Assembly: GCA_947488305.1 (NCBI GenBank) | Contig: CANKZM010000006.1 | Span: 248,001-312,000, forward strand | Direction of reading: 5' to 3' | Length of the DNA stretch: 64,000 nt | Source of the DNA: an uncultured Roseobacter sp. | Lineage (GTDB): Bacteria; Pseudomonadota; Alphaproteobacteria; Rhodobacterales; Rhodobacteraceae | Shown here: in pieces, positions 1 through 7,955 of the stretch | How the letters are laid out: every line of letters begins with the position of its first letter | How positions within the stretch are numbered: position 1 is the stretch's first letter | Notes under the pieces: model-generated | What the model was told of the DNA's origin: nothing | The model's input: the letters and a program-made list of their open reading frames with translations, nothing else | Databases searched by the model: none | Translations under genes and position numbers: made by a program

Positions 1-351
1 GATGGCAAAAAAGAGCGCGATATGTGCCCAGTATACCTGCCAGCACCTGAAGGCCACACGGGCGGCCCCCATCAAGAGACCCTGATCCCGAAACACGGCG
101 CCAAATGCAATGGCCGATGCCATGCCAGAGCAGAATACGAACACCTCTGTCGCATCGGAAAAACCAAAGCGCGCGGGAATCCAAAGCGTCAACCAGTTGC
201 CTGGTGTATGTGCAATCAGAATGATGAACATGACGATACCGCGGAAGAAATCCAACCGCGGATCACGAATGCGCGCGGCGGAGTTTGCAGCCGCCTGAGC
301 GGCGGATGGTGCACGTGGTTGGCTCATCTGTGACGGGTCGGCAAGTGTCAT
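1..351 (-). CDS. OpgC-like membrane acyltransferase, N-terminal part (runs off the window)
   Basis: The reading frame starts at ATG 351 on the minus strand and is open to the first base of the window, giving the first 117 residues. After a 28-residue Ala/Ser-rich leader comes RLDFFRGIVMFIILIAH, a first membrane helix preceded by the RxxDxxRG-type motif of acyltransferase-3/OpgC proteins. Further on, a TPGNWLTLW stretch and FSDATEVFVFCSGM are typical of the OpgC family, which substitutes osmoregulated periplasmic glucans (succinylation). The rest lies outside the window, so length and activity cannot be judged. An alternative start at ATG 326 (MSQPR) is possible; neither start has a convincing Shine-Dalgarno. 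Confidence 0.7.
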   Translation of the reverse strand, partial: MTLADPSQMSQPRAPSAAQAAANSAARIRDPRLDFFRGIVMFIILIAHTPGNWLTLWIPARFGFSDATEVFVFCSGMASAIAFGAVFRDQGLLMGAARVAFRCWQVYWAHIALFFAI

Positions 352-399
352 GGCCGGTCTTTATGCCTTCGAGTAGTTCTTGTCATCAGGACCGAATAT

Positions 400-1749
400 C
401 TATTGAGCGGGTATGCGCCGGGTATCAACCAGTTGCGCCAGACGCGTGCGGGTAAAGCGGTCCGCCTGTCCAGCACGCCGCGAAAGCCGGTCCTCCAGAA
501 TGGCTTCCGTCTGGTCTAACCGTCCCGCGCGCAAACCTGCGTCGATCGTGATCCGTTCAAAGACGTCGCGTTGGGCGTGGCTGCCTCCGATGGATTGCAT
601 GTCTGGCCGCGCTGACGACAGCGCCGTGAAGGCTGCATCATATCGGCCTTCGGCGAAGGCATTCAATCCGTCAAGGGCCGAGAGGCCGGGTCGCGCGTAC
701 CGTTGTTGCATTTCACCGGCCCGGGCTGCGTCCCGCTTGAAGCGATTTGCCATTGCTGCCTGTGCATCGGGCCGGTCGGCTCCGGTAAGCGCCAGCATGT
801 AGTGCAGGTCAGCAAAGACCACACAGCCGTCGTCCGTCCGGCGCTGGGCGATATCTGCAAGTTCATTCCAGCGTGGTCCCACATCCACACCTTCCAGTTC
901 GAGACGAACCAGCAGTGACGTGGCATTCGAGATGTCGCGGTAGTCATCGGTTTTTTCCGCGCGGACCTGCGCGTCATAAAGGCCAAGGGCCACGTCCATC
1001 TCACCGCGGTCCAGATGCAGCAGCGCCTTGTGCCACCAGACGTGGTAGCGAAAATTATTCGAATGTGTCCAGGCGCCGGCACTAGTCTCGATCAGTGAAA
1101 TGCCCATGTCGGGCCGGGCCGTCATATCGTAGACATGCGCGACCGCGTGGAGCCCCCATGCATCATCCATTGCCAATTCCAGGCCTGCGCGTCCTGCGGC
1201 TTCCGCCAGATCGTATTCGCCGGTTTCTTCGAGCGTGAACGCGTGGCATCCCAAGACATATCCCCGACAAGGATGATCTGAGCCATGCGCATCCAGTACG
1301 CGTTCGATTGAACGGCGCATCCCTTGCGCATCCCCAAGAATGAAACGGATGGCATGGCTGACCTTGGCCGAAAGCGTATCAGTGGGGTGGTTTTTTAGCA
1401 CGTCCTCCATCGCCGCGACTGCACCTGTAGGCTCCCCCTCCAGCCAGCGATCAAGCGCCGTCACCCAAAGCCTTTCACGTGGCGTGACCTCTTTGAAGGT
1501 CATGGCTGTGCGCGCGGCTTGCGCTGCCTCTCGTGCAGTTTGGACCAATTCCGCCCGACCCATCATCAGGGAGAAAAGGCCCCGGGCCGCGTGACCCATG
1601 GCGAATTGTGGCTCCGCTGTCATCACAGCGCCCAAGTGCATTGGGGTGGCTGTCCCATGTGCGAGAAAGGCGCGGATCATCGCATTCCATTCCGACAAGG
1701 TGTCGTTGGAGTCCAGTGAAACTGGAGCGTCACAAATATCAAACATCAT
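400..1749 (-). CDS. TPR-repeat protein of the TTC38/StaR-like type
   Basis: This 449-residue protein is almost entirely helical and made of degenerate tetratricopeptide repeats. Alternating AxxAxRAxxxAP-like helix pairs are recognisable, for example around residues 170-200 (EYDLAEAAGRAGLELA) and 235-260 (WHKALLHLDRGEMDVALGLY). The motif HAVAHVYDM near residue 200 and the HVWWHKALLHL segment are characteristic of the tetratricopeptide-repeat-38-like family found in bacteria and animals. The molecular role of the family is unknown; TPRs imply protein-protein contact. Two adjacent ATG codons (1749, 1746) give equivalent starts. It is divergent from nothing obvious and separated by about 180 bp from the next gene, so it is probably a single-gene unit. 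Confidence 0.7.
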   Translation of the reverse strand: MMFDICDAPVSLDSNDTLSEWNAMIRAFLAHGTATPMHLGAVMTAEPQFAMGHAARGLFSLMMGRAELVQTAREAAQAARTAMTFKEVTPRERLWVTALDRWLEGEPTGAVAAMEDVLKNHPTDTLSAKVSHAIRFILGDAQGMRRSIERVLDAHGSDHPCRGYVLGCHAFTLEETGEYDLAEAAGRAGLELAMDDAWGLHAVAHVYDMTARPDMGISLIETSAGAWTHSNNFRYHVWWHKALLHLDRGEMDVALGLYDAQVRAEKTDDYRDISNATSLLVRLELEGVDVGPRWNELADIAQRRTDDGCVVFADLHYMLALTGADRPDAQAAMANRFKRDAARAGEMQQRYARPGLSALDGLNAFAEGRYDAAFTALSSARPDMQSIGGSHAQRDVFERITIDAGLRAGRLDQTEAILEDRLSRRAGQADRFTRTRLAQLVDTRRIPAQ

Positions 1750-1933
1750 GCGTTAGGCGCCTCTTTCTCGGTACTGCATTCGTTGTACCGAAATATGACC
1801 GCCGGCGAAGTCCTTGCCCCGTGGGCACACGCCAACGTGAAGCGTCGTGTTGTGAAACGCCTAATTTCTCACGTTTTTTTGCAAAAATCCGCGCATGAAA
1901 CGGCGTTGATCCGGGTCTGTGTGCCGAAACATT

Positions 1934-3142
1934 TCAATCCTTTTCGTCATCAAGACCATAACGTTTCAGGATATCTTGCGTATTCTCTCCAAAGCGCGGC
2001 GGAGCATGACGGTATTGAACGGGCGTTCGTGAGAATTTCAGTGGATTACCAAGCAGTTTGACCGTCCCTGATTCTATGTTTTGCGCAGGTATTTCAACGA
2101 CGGAGTCGCGCGCCTTGGCCTGATTTGAATTCAGAGCCTGTTCAACTGAATGAATGGGGCCTGCGGGTACTTTGACTGCATGCAGTTTCTCAAGGACCTG
2201 ATCCGCGGAGAATTCAGCCAGTTTTCCGGCGATGATGCTCGTCAACTCGACGCGATGGGTTATCCGGTCCAGATTGCGCAGAAAGCGCGGGTCTGTGGCA
2301 ATGTCGTCCAGTCCAAACGCGTCGCAAAAGCGCACGAATTGCGCGTCATTGCCAACCGCGAGCAAAATGTGCCCATCCGCGCAGGCAAAGGCATCGTAGG
2401 GGACAATGTTTGGATGGGCATTACCGCGTCGCTCCGGAACCTTGCCAGACGTGAGGTAGTTGGTCCCTTCATTGATCAGCCAGGCCATCTGAGCGTCTAC
2501 AAGCGACAGATCGATGTGTTGGCCTTCGCCGGTGGCATCTCTGTGCCTGAGGGCCGCAAGAATCCCAATGGTGGCGTACATACCGCACATCACATCTGCG
2601 ATGCCGACACCAACCTTCATCGGGGGGCCGTCTGGTGCGCCGGTCAGCGACATGATCCCGCCATATCCCTGCGCCATGAGGTCATAGCCAGGTTGATCGC
2701 GGTTTGGACCGGTTTGCCCGAAGCCGGATATTGAACAATAAACCAGCGCGGGATGGGCAGCACAGAGCGTTTCATGATCCAGCCCGTACTTTTCCAGGCC
2801 GCCCGGCTTGTAATTCTCAATGACCACATCCGCGCGCGCTGCCAATGCCCGAACGGTGTCCTGTCCATTCTGCGTAGAGAGATCGACGGAAATAGATTCT
2901 TTGTTGCGGTTCGCAGCCATGAAATATGCAGACAGATCAGTGGCCTGTCCGTCCGTGTCCATCGCGTAATTCGGCCCCCAACCACGCGTATCATCCCCGC
3001 CGGTCTTCGGGTTCTCAACCTTGATGACTGTCGCGCCAAGATCACCCAACATCTGTGTGGCGGTTGGGCCCGCGAGGATACGGCTCAGGTCAAGTACTAC
3101 AAGCCCGTCAAGGGCTTGCGGCGTATCAGATGCGTCCGTCAT
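1934..3142 (-). CDS. Family III CoA-transferase (CaiB/BaiF)
   Basis: The protein has 402 residues, the usual family length. It starts with LDGLVVLDLSRILAGPTATQMLGDLGA, the signature N-terminus of CaiB/BaiF (formyl-CoA-transferase-like) enzymes, which move CoA from an acyl-CoA donor to a carboxylic acid acceptor through an aspartyl-CoA intermediate. The probable catalytic Asp lies in PGYDLMAQGYGG near residue 168. The start is ATG 3142. The gene overlaps the end of the upstream TPP-enzyme gene by 17 bp, so the two are almost certainly co-transcribed and coupled. That pairing recalls oxalate-type acyl-CoA activation plus TPP-dependent decarboxylation, but the acyl substrate cannot be read from the sequence. 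Confidence 0.85.
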   Translation of the reverse strand: MTDASDTPQALDGLVVLDLSRILAGPTATQMLGDLGATVIKVENPKTGGDDTRGWGPNYAMDTDGQATDLSAYFMAANRNKESISVDLSTQNGQDTVRALAARADVVIENYKPGGLEKYGLDHETLCAAHPALVYCSISGFGQTGPNRDQPGYDLMAQGYGGIMSLTGAPDGPPMKVGVGIADVMCGMYATIGILAALRHRDATGEGQHIDLSLVDAQMAWLINEGTNYLTSGKVPERRGNAHPNIVPYDAFACADGHILLAVGNDAQFVRFCDAFGLDDIATDPRFLRNLDRITHRVELTSIIAGKLAEFSADQVLEKLHAVKVPAGPIHSVEQALNSNQAKARDSVVEIPAQNIESGTVKLLGNPLKFSRTPVQYRHAPPRFGENTQDILKRYGLDDEKD

Positions 3143-4748
3143 AACTGCCCTTGTCGATCTGCGCGGCGATTACCGTGAAACGGTCGGCAACAAGGGCGTC
3201 TTCAAGTGCCGCCTTCAAATCGGACCTGCTGCGTACAGTAACCCCGGCGCCACCAAACGCCTGTCCTATCGCTGCGAAATCATGCGCCCCAAAATCCACC
3301 CCGTTGTTGCGCATCTGGCGTTGTCGCTGTTTCAATTCAATCAATGCGAGTGAGGCATCCACAAACACAACGAATATGGGACAGAGGCCCAGTTCCGCGG
3401 CTGTTGAAAGCTCTCCCGCGATCATCAGAAACCCGGCATCGCCCGAAAACGAAATCACGGGCCGGTCAGGGCTGGCCAGTTTTGTTCCCATGGCAAGCGG
3501 GAGCGCACACCCCATCGTGCAAAGCGCTGTCGACTGAACCAAGCCGCGCGGGGCATAACAGGGCCACATCTGGCTGAGCAGAATCCGGTGCGCGCCACTG
3601 TCCACGGTGGCAACCGTATCGCGCGGCAGCGTTTGTCGGCAGACATCTATGACTGCGGCGGGTCCCCATTCATCGTCTGTGGGGAACGCGGCTTCCAGCG
3701 CTGTCTTGGCCTTCGCGGGTAAGCCGTCGGACCAGGTTTCACGGGCAGGCACGCCATCAGAGATGGCGGTCAGCGTCGCCGCGCAATCCGCGATGATGTT
3801 CAGGCCGGACTGATGCATGTAATGGTGGTTGGGCGCGGCCGTGATGTCGATGACCCGCTGTCGCTCAGGCGACCAGGCATCGCGCCAGCCCGTGCGCATC
3901 TCAATGGGATCATAGCCAACGCAAACGATTAGGTCCGCTGATTCGACAAGGGGCAACAGGTGTTTGTCAGCAAGTGGGGAGAGGCCCGCCCCGCCCAAAG
4001 CCAACGGATGATCTTCGGGTAACAACCCCTTGGCCTTATAGGTTGTGATGACGGGTATTTGGAATTTCTCGGCAAACGTGGTCACGTCATCGCCCGCGCC
4101 TTCATTCATGGCGTCAACACCAACGATCATCACGGGACGCCGGGCTGCAGCAAGCCAGTCCCGCGCAGTGACGAGATCGGCCGCCGCAGGGGCCGTGCGC
4201 GCCGCGTCTTTGCGTGAGGGTGGTGTTACCGCCGACACCTGCGCATCAGCGACCGAAATTGGCACGTCGATATGCACAGGCCCCGGACGCCCTTCGGTCG
4301 CGATGGCGACGGCTTTGTCGGCGATCACATGCGCGGCCCCCGGCACAAGCGAAAAGCTGGCTTTTGTGATGGGGCGAAAGACGGCCTGCTGATCCAGCAC
4401 CTGATGCGTGTAGGTTTGCACTTCGTCCGGGTCGACAGCGCCGCAAAGCACAATCATGGGCACACGGTCCTGATGCGCATTGGCGACCGCATTCACGCCG
4501 TTGAGCGCACCCGGACCAACGGTTGCCACAAGGATCGCTGGCGCGCCGGTCTGGTGGTAGGCCCCCTCCGCCATGAAGGCGGCAGCATTTTCGTGTTTGG
4601 CCAGCACAAATGAAATGCCCGCCGCTTCAAGCGCATCCACAAGCGTCAGAACTTCGCCACCGGGCATTCCAAAGGCATACCGGCACCCCGCAGCGGCCAA
4701 CCTGCGGGCCAGCGCGTCAGCCGCGCGAATTGTTGAAGATTCAGTCAC
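3126..4748 (-). CDS. Thiamine-pyrophosphate-dependent enzyme, acetolactate-synthase-like
   Basis: This 540-residue protein has the three-domain layout of the pyruvate oxidase/acetolactate synthase superfamily. An N-terminal pyrimidine-binding domain contains GMPGGEVL and the activating Glu in LAKHENAAAFMAEG (near residue 55). A central domain follows, then a C-terminal PP-binding domain with GDAGFLM (near residue 450). Members decarboxylate 2-oxo acids or oxalyl-CoA, or add activated aldehyde to an acceptor. The start is GTG 4748, with AAAGG upstream. The downstream CoA-transferase gene overlaps it. I cannot tell ALS proper from a specialised decarboxylase, and no small regulatory ALS subunit gene is nearby, which argues against biosynthetic IlvB. 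Confidence 0.85.
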   Translation of the reverse strand: MTESSTIRAADALARRLAAAGCRYAFGMPGGEVLTLVDALEAAGISFVLAKHENAAAFMAEGAYHQTGAPAILVATVGPGALNGVNAVANAHQDRVPMIVLCGAVDPDEVQTYTHQVLDQQAVFRPITKASFSLVPGAAHVIADKAVAIATEGRPGPVHIDVPISVADAQVSAVTPPSRKDAARTAPAAADLVTARDWLAAARRPVMIVGVDAMNEGAGDDVTTFAEKFQIPVITTYKAKGLLPEDHPLALGGAGLSPLADKHLLPLVESADLIVCVGYDPIEMRTGWRDAWSPERQRVIDITAAPNHHYMHQSGLNIIADCAATLTAISDGVPARETWSDGLPAKAKTALEAAFPTDDEWGPAAVIDVCRQTLPRDTVATVDSGAHRILLSQMWPCYAPRGLVQSTALCTMGCALPLAMGTKLASPDRPVISFSGDAGFLMIAGELSTAAELGLCPIFVVFVDASLALIELKQRQRQMRNNGVDFGAHDFAAIGQAFGGAGVTVRSRSDLKAALEDALVADRFTVIAAQIDKGSYDGRI

Positions 4749-4858
4749 GATCTATCTGCCTTTGCCAAAATCCGGGTCGGACAGGTCATACCCCACAAAA
4801 CAGCGCGCGCAACTCACCTTTCTGTTTGTGATGTTTCAAGCTGGAAAATTGTACTGGT

Positions 4859-5419
4859 TTACCGGCGTCGGTCGCGGCGTGATGACATCGGCTGAAAAGC
4901 CACGCCAACATGCGCTTCACAATAGGGTTTGCCTTGTTGGACTGGCAGACCACAAAACCAGAAGTCCTCAGTTGCGGGATCGCCAACCGGCCATTTGCAG
5001 GTCCTCTCGGTCAACTCCATCAGTGAGAGCTTTTTGGCTTTCTTCTCGATGGCGGAGACTTTGGCCAGTGCTTCCGGGCTGATCTCGTTTGCCGAGGGTT
5101 GCGGGGGCAGGGGCTGGCCCGCAGGAATGATTTGCTTGCGCGCCGGGATAGGCTTGGGAACTGCCGGTTCTTCGGCCTTTGCAGCGGGTTCGACCGGTTT
5201 TGATGCGGCCTTGGGTTTCGCATCGGCCTTGGCAGCGGGTTTCGCCTTCGTGTCACTTTTGGTCGTTGTCGTGGCCCGGTTTGACAGGCCCAGCCTGTGT
5301 ACCTTGCCGATCACGGCGTTGCGTGTCACGCCCCCCAGTTCTTTCGCGATCTGGCTTGCGGATTGTCCCTCACCCCACATCTTTTTGAGCAATTCCACCC
5401 GTTCATCAGTCCAGGACAT
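4859..5419 (-). CDS. gcrA: GcrA cell-cycle regulator
   Basis: The protein has 186 residues when started at ATG 5419 (MSWTDERVE), the canonical GcrA N-terminus; an in-frame TTG two codons upstream is less likely. Residues 1-45 form the GcrA helix-turn-helix domain (WTDERVELLKKMWGEGQ, then NAVIGKVHRLGL). A long Ala/Lys/Pro-rich linker follows. The C-terminus carries the conserved CKWPVGDP ... FWFCGLPV ... YCEAH block that binds the sigma-70 factor. GcrA activates promoters that contain CcrM-methylated GANTC sites in alphaproteobacteria. I found no GANTC site in the 377 bp between this gene and argD, so autoregulation through that motif is not visible. Confidence 0.95.
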   Translation of the reverse strand: MSWTDERVELLKKMWGEGQSASQIAKELGGVTRNAVIGKVHRLGLSNRATTTTKSDTKAKPAAKADAKPKAASKPVEPAAKAEEPAVPKPIPARKQIIPAGQPLPPQPSANEISPEALAKVSAIEKKAKKLSLMELTERTCKWPVGDPATEDFWFCGLPVQQGKPYCEAHVGVAFQPMSSRRDRRR

Positions 5420-5796
5420 CAGCAAACCCCTAAGTCAAAAGGCGGCCCCTGTTTCGAGGACCGCCAGCGTATCAGCGTGAAGCCCTATTCTAAGCACTCA
5501 AGACGGAGATACAAGCGGCGAAAACCATCTGTGCCTTCGTGGTTTCAGCATTGTTGCAGCATGCAATCAAAAAACGCTTTGCATCTTGATGTTGCTGCCT
5601 TAAGGAAGCCTCATGATTAGCATGGCACAAATTCTCCTTCGACGACGAGCACGCCAGACGGTGTGATGCACCGCTAATCATTGCGCGCATCAAGGTGCGC
5701 GCCTTCTCTCCATCTTTCTAAACAATATTGACCTGTGGTGCTGGCTCATGCACGTTCTGCGTTCTCGCTTCGCCACCCAATTCTAAGGATGATCCA
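5420..5796. promoter_or_regulatory. Divergent intergenic region gcrA/argD with a GC-rich hairpin
   Basis: These 377 bp separate two divergent genes and hold no plausible gene. A perfect 7-bp inverted repeat, GCGCGCA (5683-5689) and TGCGCGC (5696-5702), with a 6-nt loop lies about 95 bp before the argD start. No T-run follows, so it is more likely a protein site or leader hairpin than a terminator. Promoters for both genes must lie here, but I could not fix -35/-10 boxes with confidence. Confidence 0.4.
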
Positions 5797-6972
5797 ATGA
5801 TCCCGACGCTTCTACCCACTTATGCCCGTGCTCCCATGAGCTTCGTCAAAGGCGAAGGCTCCTGGCTGATCGAGGCAGATGGGCGACGCTTCCTCGATCT
5901 TGGGGCAGGGATTGCGGTCACTGCCATGGGACACGCACATCCGAAACTGGTCGAAGCGCTGACGGAGCAAGCGGGCGCGCTGTGGCATACGTCCAACCTC
6001 TACCAGATCCCGCAGCAGCAGGCCCTCGCGGACAAACTAACCGACCTGACCTTTGCGGACACCGTGTTCTTTACCAATTCGGGCACCGAAGCCTGTGAAC
6101 TGGCGGTCAAGATGGCGCGCAAATATTGGGACGAAAAGGGGCAGCCTGAGCGGTCAGAGATAATCGGCTTTACCGGATCCTTTCATGGTCGTTCCTCTGC
6201 CGGTATCGCGGCCGCCGGGTCGGAAAAGATGACCAAGGGGTTTGGTCCGTTACTTCCAGGGTTCGTTCATCTTGAATTTGGCGACCACGACGCTTTGCAG
6301 GCAGCGGTCTCCGATCAGACAGCGGCCATCATCATTGAGCCCGTTCAGGGCGAAGGCGGTATCCGTCCGGTACCCGATCAATGTCTCAAGGGGCTTCGCG
6401 ATCTGTGCGATGAACACGGCATTCTTCTGATCTTTGACGAGGTGCAATGCGGCGTTGCGCGGACAGGGAAGCTCTTTGCCCATGAATGGGCCGGGGTAGC
6501 GCCGGATATCATGATGGTCGCCAAGGGTATCGGCGGCGGCTTTCCGATTGGTGCTGTGCTGGCCACCGAAGATGCGGCAAGCGGTATGGGGCTTGGAACG
6601 CATGGATCTACTTACGGTGGCAATCCGCTGGGGTGTGCCGTTGGATGTGCTGTCATGGATCATGTCTCCGATCCTGAGTTTCTCGCCAAGGTCGCCCGCA
6701 AAGGCGCTATGATGCGTCAGCGGCTAGAAGGGTTGGTGGCCTCGCACCCGGACGTTTTTGAAAGCGTTCGAGGCGCTGGTCTGATGTTGGGCATCAAATG
6801 CAAGGCGACGAATACGGATGTTGTGAAATCCGGCTATGGAAAGGAAATCCTGACCGTACCGGCGGCAGACAATGTCGTTCGCCTGTTGCCTGCGCTCACA
6901 ATCAGTGACGAGGAAATAGTCGAGGCCGTATTGCGCCTCGACGCTGCCGCAAGTGCTATGGAAGCCGCCTGA
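5797..6972 (+). CDS. argD: Acetylornithine aminotransferase
   Basis: This 391-residue class-III aminotransferase transfers the amino group from acetylornithine (or makes it in the biosynthetic direction from N-acetylglutamate semialdehyde) in arginine synthesis, and in many bacteria also serves lysine synthesis. Recognisable landmarks are [40 protein letters not shown] and the PLP-lysine region [16 protein letters not shown] start it at ATG 5797, preceded by TAAGGATG; the frame is open a further 23 codons upstream but that stretch is unlike the family. argF follows 50 bp downstream in the same direction, forming an arginine operon. Confidence 0.95.
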   Translation: MIPTLLPTYARAPMSFVKGEGSWLIEADGRRFLDLGAGIAVTAMGHAHPKLVEALTEQAGALWHTSNLYQIPQQQALADKLTDLTFADTVFFTNSGTEACELAVKMARKYWDEKGQPERSEIIGFTGSFHGRSSAGIAAAGSEKMTKGFGPLLPGFVHLEFGDHDALQAAVSDQTAAIIIEPVQGEGGIRPVPDQCLKGLRDLCDEHGILLIFDEVQCGVARTGKLFAHEWAGVAPDIMMVAKGIGGGFPIGAVLATEDAASGMGLGTHGSTYGGNPLGCAVGCAVMDHVSDPEFLAKVARKGAMMRQRLEGLVASHPDVFESVRGAGLMLGIKCKATNTDVVKSGYGKEILTVPAADNVVRLLPALTISDEEIVEAVLRLDAAASAMEAA

Positions 6973-7022
6973 TCAACAAATTGCGGAGGGTGCGCCCTCC
7001 GCCTCAGATTGAAGAATTCGAC

Positions 7023-7949
7023 ATGAATCATTTTTTGGATATTCACTTGACTGACCCTGCCGCCTTGCGGGGCATTATCGATCAGGCATCAGATATGAAG
7101 TCGGCCCGTCAAGGGCGCCCGCGCGGCGCGCAGGACGATGCATTGGCGCTGAAAGACCGGATGGTGGCTCTGATTTTCGAAAAGCCGTCGACACGTACCC
7201 GGGTCTCATTTGACGTAGGCGTGCGCCAGATGGGGGGGCAGACCATGGTGCTTTCCGGTTCTGACATGCAGCTGGGACATGGTGAGACGATCGCTGATAC
7301 GGCGCGCGTTCTCAGCCGCTATGTGGACCTTATCATGATCCGGACATTTGACGAGGCTGTGCTGACCGAAATGGCGGAATTTGCGACGGTGCCCGTCATC
7401 AACGGGCTGACCGACCGCACCCATCCCTGCCAGATCATGGCTGATGTGATGACTTTCGAAGAGCACCGCGGCCCGATCCGTGGCAAAAAGGTCGTGTGGT
7501 CGGGAGACGGGAATAATGTTTGTTCGTCATTCCTGCATGCGGCGGGTCAATTTGGGTTCGATCTCACCTTCACCGGCCCGCAGACACTTGACCCTGAGCC
7601 GGAATTTGTTGATCTCGCGCGCTCCAAAGGCGTGACCGTAACCATTGAACGGGATCCCATGAAGGCGGTTGAGGGGGCTGATCTGGTGGTCACAGATACA
7701 TGGGTTTCCATGCATGACGCGCAATCCGCGCGTGAACGGCGCCATAATCAATTGCGGCCGTACCGGGTGGATTCGCATTTGATGTCGCATGCCAAGCCAG
7801 ACGCACTGTTCATGCATTGCCTGCCCGCCCATCGCGATGATGAGGCGACGTCCGAGGTGATGGACGGCCCCAATTCCGTGATATTTGATGAGGCGGAGAA
7901 CCGTCTGCACGCCCAAAAAGCCATCATGCGCTGGTGCCTCGAAGTCTGA
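7023..7949 (+). CDS. argF: Ornithine carbamoyltransferase
   Basis: This 308-residue enzyme condenses ornithine and carbamoyl phosphate to citrulline. The carbamoyl-phosphate motif appears as [13 protein letters not shown] (near residue 54), the second-substrate motifs as [10 protein letters not shown] and the catalytic Cys region as [11 protein letters not shown] near the C-terminus. The start is ATG 7023 (MNHFLDIHL), the family N-terminus; the frame runs 14 codons further upstream without family similarity. It is co-directional with argD. The next gene, hrpB, converges on it with only 6 bp between the stop codons. Confidence 0.95.
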   Translation: MNHFLDIHLTDPAALRGIIDQASDMKSARQGRPRGAQDDALALKDRMVALIFEKPSTRTRVSFDVGVRQMGGQTMVLSGSDMQLGHGETIADTARVLSRYVDLIMIRTFDEAVLTEMAEFATVPVINGLTDRTHPCQIMADVMTFEEHRGPIRGKKVVWSGDGNNVCSSFLHAAGQFGFDLTFTGPQTLDPEPEFVDLARSKGVTVTIERDPMKAVEGADLVVTDTWVSMHDAQSARERRHNQLRPYRVDSHLMSHAKPDALFMHCLPAHRDDEATSEVMDGPNSVIFDEAENRLHAQKAIMRWCLEV

Positions 7950-7955
7950 TTTCCC

